Part shown: positions 58,587 to 64,000 of the stretch, one piece after another
Layout: the number at the start of each line of letters is the position of its first letter
Position numbering within the stretch: the stretch's first letter is position 1
Source of the DNA: Pseudoalteromonas sp. MMG010
GTDB lineage: Bacteria > Pseudomonadota > Gammaproteobacteria > Enterobacterales > Alteromonadaceae
Direction of reading: 5' to 3'
DNA: 64,000 bases
Assembly (NCBI RefSeq): GCF_018100905.1
Contig: NZ_JAGJEG010000014.1
Span: forward strand, 1-64,000
Program-made: the position numbers and the translations under genes
The notes under the pieces: generated by a model
The model's database searches: none
What the model was told of the DNA's origin: nothing
What the model saw: only the letters and a program-made list of their open reading frames with translations

Positions 58587-59594
58587 ATGAGTACAGCAAC
58601 TTCAGCTGTTACTGTATTAGGGGCGGGGTCTTATGGCACCGCCCTTGCTATTTGTTTAGCCCGAAATGGTCATGCTGTGACACTTTGGGGGAGAAATAGC
58701 GACGACGTTGCCACGCTTGCAGCTGAGCGGAAAAATCAACGTTACTTACCCGATGTTCCTTTCCCAGATACCCTTGTTTTAGAAAGTAATTTGCATACAG
58801 CCGTCGCGGCCAGTCAGGTTATTTTGGTTGTGGTACCAAGCCATGCTTTTGGCCAAACTCTGCAACAAATAAAACCCGCTTTATTGCCCGGTGCACAAGT
58901 GGCTTGGGCGACTAAAGGTTTAGAGCCAGATACCGGACGATTATTACAAGAAGTTGCACAACAAGAGTTGGGCGATGACATTCCTTTAGCTGTGGTATCG
59001 GGTCCTACTTTTGCAAAAGAAATGGCAATGGGATTACCTACTGCTATTTCGGTATCGTCAACCTCACAATTATTCTCACAGCAACTAGCTGATTTACTTC
59101 ATTGTGGACGCTCGTTTAGAGTGTACAACAATGATGACTTTATTGGGATTCAGTTAGGGGGAGCGGTTAAAAATGTGATTGCGATTGGGGCTGGAATGTC
59201 TGATGGTGTTGGCTTTGGCGCTAACGCACGTACCGCATTAATTACTCGTGGATTAGCCGAATTAACTCGTTTGGGGTGTGCATTAGGTGCAAAGCCCGAA
59301 ACCTTTATGGGGATGGCTGGCTTAGGCGATTTAATTTTAACCTGTACCGACAACCAGTCGCGTAACCGTCGATTTGGTTTAGCATTAGGTAAAGGCAACG
59401 GTGTTGATGCCGCTATTGAATCAATTGGTCAGGTTGTAGAGGGCTTTAGAAATACCAAAGAAGTACATCTACTGGCTCAACGCGCAGGTGTTGAAATGCC
59501 AATTACTGAGCAAATTTACCGAGTGTTATACGAAAATAAAGATATGAAAGAAGCCGCTATGGCATTACTTGGACGTGAACAACGTTCAGAGTAA
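58587..59594 (+). CDS. gpsA: Glycerol-3-phosphate dehydrogenase (NAD(P)+)
   Basis: 335 aa. NAD-binding [20 protein letters not shown], then [26 protein letters not shown], the active Lys region [17 protein letters not shown] and the C-terminal [13 protein letters not shown]. It makes sn-glycerol-3-phosphate for phospholipids. Last gene of the yibN-grxC-secB-gpsA run. Confidence 0.98.
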   Translation: MSTATSAVTVLGAGSYGTALAICLARNGHAVTLWGRNSDDVATLAAERKNQRYLPDVPFPDTLVLESNLHTAVAASQVILVVVPSHAFGQTLQQIKPALLPGAQVAWATKGLEPDTGRLLQEVAQQELGDDIPLAVVSGPTFAKEMAMGLPTAISVSSTSQLFSQQLADLLHCGRSFRVYNNDDFIGIQLGGAVKNVIAIGAGMSDGVGFGANARTALITRGLAELTRLGCALGAKPETFMGMAGLGDLILTCTDNQSRNRRFGLALGKGNGVDAAIESIGQVVEGFRNTKEVHLLAQRAGVEMPITEQIYRVLYENKDMKEAAMALLGREQRSE

Positions 59595-59603
59595 AAGTTG
59601 TGT

Positions 59604-59630
59604 GCCCTTGGTTATTTAGCCAAGGGCTTT
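59604..59630 (+). terminator. Terminator after gpsA
   Basis: 8-bp stem GCCCTTGG / CCAAGGGC around an 8-base loop, followed by only three T. Moderate strength. Confidence 0.65.
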
Positions 59631-59734
59631 GAGTAATAACAATGCGAGTGTATAACTAAAAAAATAGCTGGTACATGAGCGTGGTGCTATTTAGATAAAC
59701 CGATCACTGCTTGTATAAGCTTACCCTTACCCTC

Positions 59735-60556
59735 CTAATTTAAATATACCGCGTTAAATGATGCCTGTGCCTGTTGATTGTGATCTTTAATAATTAACGT
59801 TTCGCCATTAATTTGCCAATGCTGAGTATTATTAAGTGCATTAAGCATGGCTTGTTCTTGCTGCATATTTTGGCTACACATTTTTTTGGTGCTTGCTAAT
59901 TGATTAAATGTGAGCGTTTGCTGATTAATATCATAGCGACCAGTAAAATTATTACACCCGAGAAAACCATGAACGCGATTGTCTTTATCAAATTGAATAA
60001 AAGGCTCTTTTTTTAACACCGTCACCGAGTCGCCTTGCAGCGTGATTGCCTTAAAATAAGTGTTATAAAGTGATACATCGGGTTTTTGGGTGTCGTTCAT
60101 TCTTTCAAGCTCAATAGTATGTGGGGTACTGAGTTGAGTTTCGTTAAATGGATTATGGGCTGTGGTGCTTTTATACAATACTTTGTCTTTATTAATTATA
60201 CGCGCACTGAGGTTATAACGGTGTTTGCTATCTATTTTATTTTCATCATAAATTAGCTCTACGGTGTATGGTGGTGCCTGTGTAATGTCGAGTATTTGTT
60301 GCACGATAACTTCGCTTTTTACATCGGTTTTAGACACATCCGAAAGCGTAACAATTAATTGTGAACCCGGGCGAAGCATTTGGCGCTCATTATACGTTAC
60401 TTGTGTCATTAAGCTGGTTGCATGTTGTGTTGCTGATTGAGCTGAAGTTGCGGTATTTTGTTGATCGCACGCGCTAAGGGTTAGTAAGCTAAGTGCTGCA
60501 AGCGATAAGCTATAAAGGGTATTTTTATTACTTAATAGTCGGTGCTGATTTGCCAT
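59735..60556 (-). CDS. YbaY plus META-domain lipoprotein
   Basis: 273 aa. Signal with lipobox LSAC (Cys about residue 30). YbaY-like domain (about 48-140): VTYNERQMLRPGSQLIVTLSDVSKTDV with the typical LxDVS, then YNLSARI. META/HslJ domain (about 165-273): IQFDKDNRVHGFLGCNNFTGRY and STKKMCSQNMQQEQ. The two domains are often separate proteins. It is probably anchored in a periplasm-facing leaflet; the function is unknown. It is convergent with gpsA. Confidence 0.87.
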   Translation of the reverse strand: MANQHRLLSNKNTLYSLSLAALSLLTLSACDQQNTATSAQSATQHATSLMTQVTYNERQMLRPGSQLIVTLSDVSKTDVKSEVIVQQILDITQAPPYTVELIYDENKIDSKHRYNLSARIINKDKVLYKSTTAHNPFNETQLSTPHTIELERMNDTQKPDVSLYNTYFKAITLQGDSVTVLKKEPFIQFDKDNRVHGFLGCNNFTGRYDINQQTLTFNQLASTKKMCSQNMQQEQAMLNALNNTQHWQINGETLIIKDHNQQAQASFNAVYLN

Positions 60557-60630
60557 AAGTTATCATCATTTGTCATTGTGGCTTATTAGTGTATTGATGT
60601 AGGTATTAATCTGGCCTTAATTGAAATAAA

Positions 60631-60650
60631 AAAGACGCCTAAGCGTCTTT
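60631..60650 (-). terminator. Terminator of the PhnA-like gene
   Basis: 8-bp stem AAAGACGC / GCGTCTTT with loop CTAA; on the minus strand it ends in six T. It lies between the PhnA-like gene and the YbaY-META gene. Confidence 0.85.
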
Positions 60651-60715
60651 ATAAATCAGTTAGTTAAATACAGGTTAGTGTACCTAATATGATTTTAACC
60701 TCTCCTGTGTGGAGA

Positions 60716-61282
60716 TTATTTTTTTACAAATTTGGTTAAAATAACAATGCGTTGCCCATCAACACGCCCTTCAATATGTTCAGGGTTGCTGGTTAAGCCA
60801 ATATTACGCACTGCAGTACCTCGTTTAGCTGTAATGCTGCTGCCTTTAACATCAAGATCTTTAATTAAAGTGACGGTATCGCCAGCATTAAGCACAACAC
60901 CATTGCTGTCGATATGTTTAACATCGTCATCTTCTGCAAGTGCTTTTTTAGCCCAAACAAGTGTGTCTTCTTCAAGATAAATCATATCTAGGGCATCTTG
61001 TGCCCAGCCATTATCGGGCGCTAAACGAGTTAGCATTCTGTAGGCAACAACTTGTACCGCAGGTGTTTGACTCCACATACTATCGTTTAAGCAATGCCAA
61101 TGGGTGGCATTTAAATCGGTTGTTTTTTCAATTTGATCTTTACACTGCTGGCAGATGTAAATGCATTTATCAGAGTGAGTTTCGGTTACAGGTGGTACTT
61201 CGTACACCGATAAGTTGTCGGTGGCTGTACATAATTCACATTGGTTATTACTGCGTTCAATTAAGGCTTTTTCGATACTCAT
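60716..61282 (-). CDS. PhnA-like zinc-ribbon protein
   Basis: 188 aa. The N-terminal zinc-ribbon has Cys pairs NQCELC and CQQC. The C-terminal PhnA domain is about 60 residues: DSNGVVLNAGDTVTLIKDLD, SSITAKRGTAVRNIGL and IEGRVDGQRIVI. The family was named from the alkylphosphonate region, but it is not a phosphonate-degrading enzyme and its role is unclear. The middle segment (about 60-120) is helical and longer than in E. coli PhnA. Confidence 0.85.
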   Translation of the reverse strand: MSIEKALIERSNNQCELCTATDNLSVYEVPPVTETHSDKCIYICQQCKDQIEKTTDLNATHWHCLNDSMWSQTPAVQVVAYRMLTRLAPDNGWAQDALDMIYLEEDTLVWAKKALAEDDDVKHIDSNGVVLNAGDTVTLIKDLDVKGSSITAKRGTAVRNIGLTSNPEHIEGRVDGQRIVILTKFVKK

Positions 61283-61620
61283 AGTAGATCTTTATTTGTG
61301 ACTAATATACAAATTATACAGCGCCAAAGCACTTAAGGCTATAAATCCCTTTAATTTGTAGGGGTATTTAGCGTTATTATCTTTAAAATATGTAAGGGGC
61401 GTAGGTAATGTTTAATTAATTGTAATTATTATACTTTTTTTAGTGGTTAAATAATCATACTTTTTGTGTGTATATTATTAAAAATAAATAAATTGCCTAT
61501 TTTTTAGTTTTTTGCAATTATTCATACTTACTATCAATCTAATATTATTTTTTTAGTAGTAAAGTACCTGTTTTGTGAACGAACACTTAAAGTATAAAGT
61601 AATCTATTGGATATACCCTT
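61283..61620. other. AT-rich intergenic region before the EAL-HDOD gene
   Basis: 338 bases, very AT-rich, with no gene. It separates two divergent transcripts and should contain both promoters. I see no clear operator or hairpin. Confidence 0.5.
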
Positions 61621-62859
61621 TTGACAACAAATATTAATCAATATATCGCACGACAAGCTATTTTTAATGCTGATAAAAGCGTGTATGCCTATGAGTTATT
61701 ATATCGTGATTCATCAAAAAATAGCTTTCCCATCGGCACCTCTGATGAATTAGCCACTAGCAGGGTTTTTCTTAATTCACTGATGTTTATTGGGGTAGAG
61801 AGATTAACCGCTAATAAACCTACTTTTGTTAACCTCTCGACAGACTCTTTATTAGCTGAAACACCCAAGGTGTTAGAGCCTAAATCGGTGGTTATTGAAA
61901 TAGTAGAGCGGACCGATAATATTGCACAAGTTGTAAAAAGTGTTTCAAAGTTAAAAAAAGAAGGCTATATATTTGCACTTGATGATTATGATGGCGACCC
62001 TAAATGGGAGCCGTTGTTATCATTAGTGAACTTTATAAAGCTAGAAATAGATGAAACGACTGTTAAAACGGTTATGCAGCTAAAGTTACTCAAGCATAAC
62101 TACCCGCACATAAAGGTGATTGTAGAGCGAATAGAAACGTACAAACAATTTAAGCAGCTAAAAGCCGCAGGTTGTATGTATTTTCAAGGCTACTTTTTTG
62201 CACGCCCTGAAATGCTTTCTTCTACTCGACTCGACCCCTCTAAAACAACCGTGTTTGAACTATTAAGTTGTACCGCTAAAAGTGATTTATGCTTTGAAGA
62301 AATTCACCAAAAAGTATCACGAGATATCAGTGTGACAGCACGAATATTAAAACTGGCTAATGCCCGGCTAGGAAAAAATAATTTAGTAATTACCTCTATT
62401 CCACAAGCCGTTGTATTTTTAGGTGAAGATGCGATTCGTCAGTTTGTACGGATTTTAGCTATTAGTGAGTTAGGGAGTAATAAGCCGGTTGAACTGACAA
62501 AACTTGCTTTAACTAGAGCTAAGTTATTATCATTGTTGTTGGGAGACGATCATAATTTATCACAACAAGGTTATTTAGTTGGATTGCTTTCTTTATTAGA
62601 TGCCATGTTAGATTTAGACTTGGAAATGATTGTCTCAGAGTTAGGGTTAGATAAGAGAATAGCGAACGCACTATTATTATCACAAGGAAAGTTAGGAGAG
62701 TGTTTAGCTTTAGTGCGTGCAATTGAAGCCGATAGTGCAGATGTAACTAATTTGCTATTAAATAAAGCGCAAGGCGCTTTGGCAGACGATGTTTTTAATG
62801 AATATATTTTGGAGTCCATTTTTTATGCTGACGAAATTATTGAATCAATGGCGTCTTAA
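61621..62859 (+). CDS. EAL plus HDOD signalling protein (YuxH type)
   Basis: 412 aa from a TTG. N-terminal EAL domain (about 5-205): the signature reads YELLYRDS, so EAL itself has become ELL. Other catalytic-type residues remain: FVNLSTDSLL (Asn), VIEIVER (Glu), FALDDYDGD (Asp pair), FIKLEID (Lys), VIVERIET (Glu) and YFQGYFFARP (Gln). The HDOD domain (about 210-400) has ISVTARILKLANAR and ITSIPQAVVFLGEDAIRQFV. Such proteins act in c-di-GMP or stress signalling; activity here is uncertain. GGAT-type ribosome site only. Confidence 0.88.
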   Translation: MTTNINQYIARQAIFNADKSVYAYELLYRDSSKNSFPIGTSDELATSRVFLNSLMFIGVERLTANKPTFVNLSTDSLLAETPKVLEPKSVVIEIVERTDNIAQVVKSVSKLKKEGYIFALDDYDGDPKWEPLLSLVNFIKLEIDETTVKTVMQLKLLKHNYPHIKVIVERIETYKQFKQLKAAGCMYFQGYFFARPEMLSSTRLDPSKTTVFELLSCTAKSDLCFEEIHQKVSRDISVTARILKLANARLGKNNLVITSIPQAVVFLGEDAIRQFVRILAISELGSNKPVELTKLALTRAKLLSLLLGDDHNLSQQGYLVGLLSLLDAMLDLDLEMIVSELGLDKRIANALLLSQGKLGECLALVRAIEADSADVTNLLLNKAQGALADDVFNEYILESIFYADEIIESMAS

Positions 62860-62861
62860 GT

Positions 62862-63470
62862 ATGCGTAATTGGTTAACCGTATTAAGTGTCATAATTGCT
62901 TTGTGTTTATTGATCCCTGGTATAACAAAGCCTGTTTTAAGTATTGAAGGAAGTATTGATAAATCTCAGTTGGCACAAGCCGGAATCGAGATGCTGGCAG
63001 AAGAAGGAGATAGACGTACGCGAAGTACATTAATGATGTTTTCAAGTATGTTAGGTCTTGATGCCTTAGAGGGGGAGATTAATGTATATGAAAAAACACG
63101 CAGTATTTGGGGAACAGTCACCGAGCTAGCTGAGCATAATAACTTTTTAGTGGCTATGCTGGTTGCGTTATTTTCGATTGTTATTCCGCTGATAAAGTTA
63201 CTTATACAGCTTATTTATTGCTGTTTAAATGTAAGTAACGCAAAGCAAAAGTTAGGGCAGGTAATTCAGGCATTAAGTAAATGGAGCATGGTTGATGTAT
63301 TTGTTATTGCTTTAATTGTTACCTATTTGGCTGGTAATGCACATGGAAACAGCGGTGAACTGCTTATTTTAAATGCCTCCTTTGGTGAAGGCTTTTGGTA
63401 CTTTACAGCATATTGCTTGTTTTCGATTGCGGCGAGTATGTTGATTAAGACAGGTAAGACTAACGCCTAG
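62862..63470 (+). CDS. PqiA-like inner-membrane protein
   Basis: 202 aa, four membrane segments (about 5-25, 92-118, 143-160, 178-196). The segment VALFSIVIPLIKLLIQLIY and the WSMVDVFVIALIVTYLA motif are typical of paraquat-inducible protein A. It is a single-domain form without the Cys-rich N-terminus of E. coli PqiA and has a periplasmic insert (about 26-85). It starts three bases after the EAL-HDOD stop, so the two are co-transcribed. Confidence 0.85.
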   Translation: MRNWLTVLSVIIALCLLIPGITKPVLSIEGSIDKSQLAQAGIEMLAEEGDRRTRSTLMMFSSMLGLDALEGEINVYEKTRSIWGTVTELAEHNNFLVAMLVALFSIVIPLIKLLIQLIYCCLNVSNAKQKLGQVIQALSKWSMVDVFVIALIVTYLAGNAHGNSGELLILNASFGEGFWYFTAYCLFSIAASMLIKTGKTNA

Positions 63471-63665
63471 TGATATCAATATTTACTATTTTTAATGACG
63501 CTCAGTTTTAATTTTGCTCTATAAAACTTACTCATTAAGTGTAAGTTGTTCTTAATTTATTAAATTGTGATGAATACAGTTTTTTTAATATATTGTTTTA
63601 TCAGACTTTTTATTTGGCATGTATTACGCAACAGTGAGGTACAACGACTTTACTAAGGAATACAC

Positions 63666-64000
63666 ATGCAAGTTAAAACAATTAAAGAAGTGTACGATTG
63701 GACTGTTTTATTTCACACACAAATGGCTGCTAATTTTTATAGCTTAAAAGATGTGTTAGATGAATATAATACAATGTTAGTCGATTACTATTTGAGTTAT
63801 GAGAAAAAACTAGCTGAAGATCTGGTTGGCTTTAAAGCGATTACTGAAATTAATACTTTAGATACCTTTAGTTATGAGTATTTCGAAGATAATCCAGAGT
63901 TAATTACGTTTAATGATATTAGCAAAGAGCAGCAATTTGATGAGCAAGTGATTCAAAATTACGTATCGCAGGAGCACCAAAAAGTCATTGCGCTTTACGA
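63666..64000 (+). CDS. Helical protein cut by the window end
   Basis: The first 111 residues are visible (QVKTIKEVYDWTVLFHTQMA, then FYSLKDVLDEYNTMLVDYYL). AAGGA lies before the ATG. The piece is acidic and helical, with no signal peptide, and may form a four-helix bundle. I do not recognise a family from this part. The 3' end lies outside. Confidence 0.7.
   Translation, partial: MQVKTIKEVYDWTVLFHTQMAANFYSLKDVLDEYNTMLVDYYLSYEKKLAEDLVGFKAITEINTLDTFSYEYFEDNPELITFNDISKEQQFDEQVIQNYVSQEHQKVIALY

Overview
The window looks like chromosomal DNA of a marine gammaproteobacterium of the Alteromonadales, most like Pseudoalteromonas. The DNA is AT-rich. The housekeeping blocks keep gammaproteobacterial order (gpmI-envC-S41 protease-yibQ divergent from yibN-grxC-secB-gpsA; efp with epmA and epmB). 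The outer-membrane proteins (TonB receptor, DUF481, TPR-barrel) also fit. The genus is inferred from gene content and style only; no search was run.

Layout. 1-5.5 kb (minus): a giant cadherin-repeat lipoprotein (C-terminus off the window), a FecR-domain protein and a TPR/beta-barrel outer-membrane protein that resembles a surface-lipoprotein translocator. 5.9-8 kb: tRNA-His, mscS, a DUF481 protein. 8.1-31.2 kb (plus): a Wzx/Wzy-type surface polysaccharide locus. It runs SLBB export protein, Wzz, rmlB, rmlA, a VioA-like aminotransferase, Wzx, GNAT, a PLP enzyme, an ATP-grasp ligase, a WecF-like transferase, a decayed IS3 element, Wzy, GT2, an unrecognised protein, GT4, kdsA-kdsB-kdsD, wecA and ugd. 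rmlC and rmlD are absent, so the dTDP-sugar is probably a 4-amino-4,6-dideoxyhexose and not rhamnose. A run of ten G inside the PLP gene could make the polymer phase-variable.

31.3-38.5 kb: a beta-CASP RNase gene, then about 4.9 kb containing 21 copies of a roughly 160-bp repeat, all in one orientation, interrupted only by galE and a small GxxExxY (PD-(D/E)XK-like) gene, and ending at a DTW-domain tRNA modification gene. This array is the most unusual structure in the window.

38.5-45.6 kb: DUF3016, two small proteins, the complete EF-P module (efp plus both lysylation enzymes epmA and epmB), a TonB receptor, a hot-dog thioesterase and a META lipoprotein. 45.7-52.3 kb: a TPP riboswitch and attenuator in front of thiC-thiO-thiS-thiG-thiDE-thiF. 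52.3-59.6 kb: the gpmI and secB neighbourhoods. 59.7-64 kb: a YbaY-META lipoprotein, a PhnA-like protein, an EAL-HDOD protein, a PqiA-like membrane protein and a gene cut by the window end.

The best candidates for new biology are the repeat array with its embedded nuclease-like gene, the overlapping GNAT / PLP enzyme / ATP-grasp trio with the G10 tract, the metal-type KdsA set inside the polysaccharide locus, and the FecR / TPR-barrel / cadherin-lipoprotein set.
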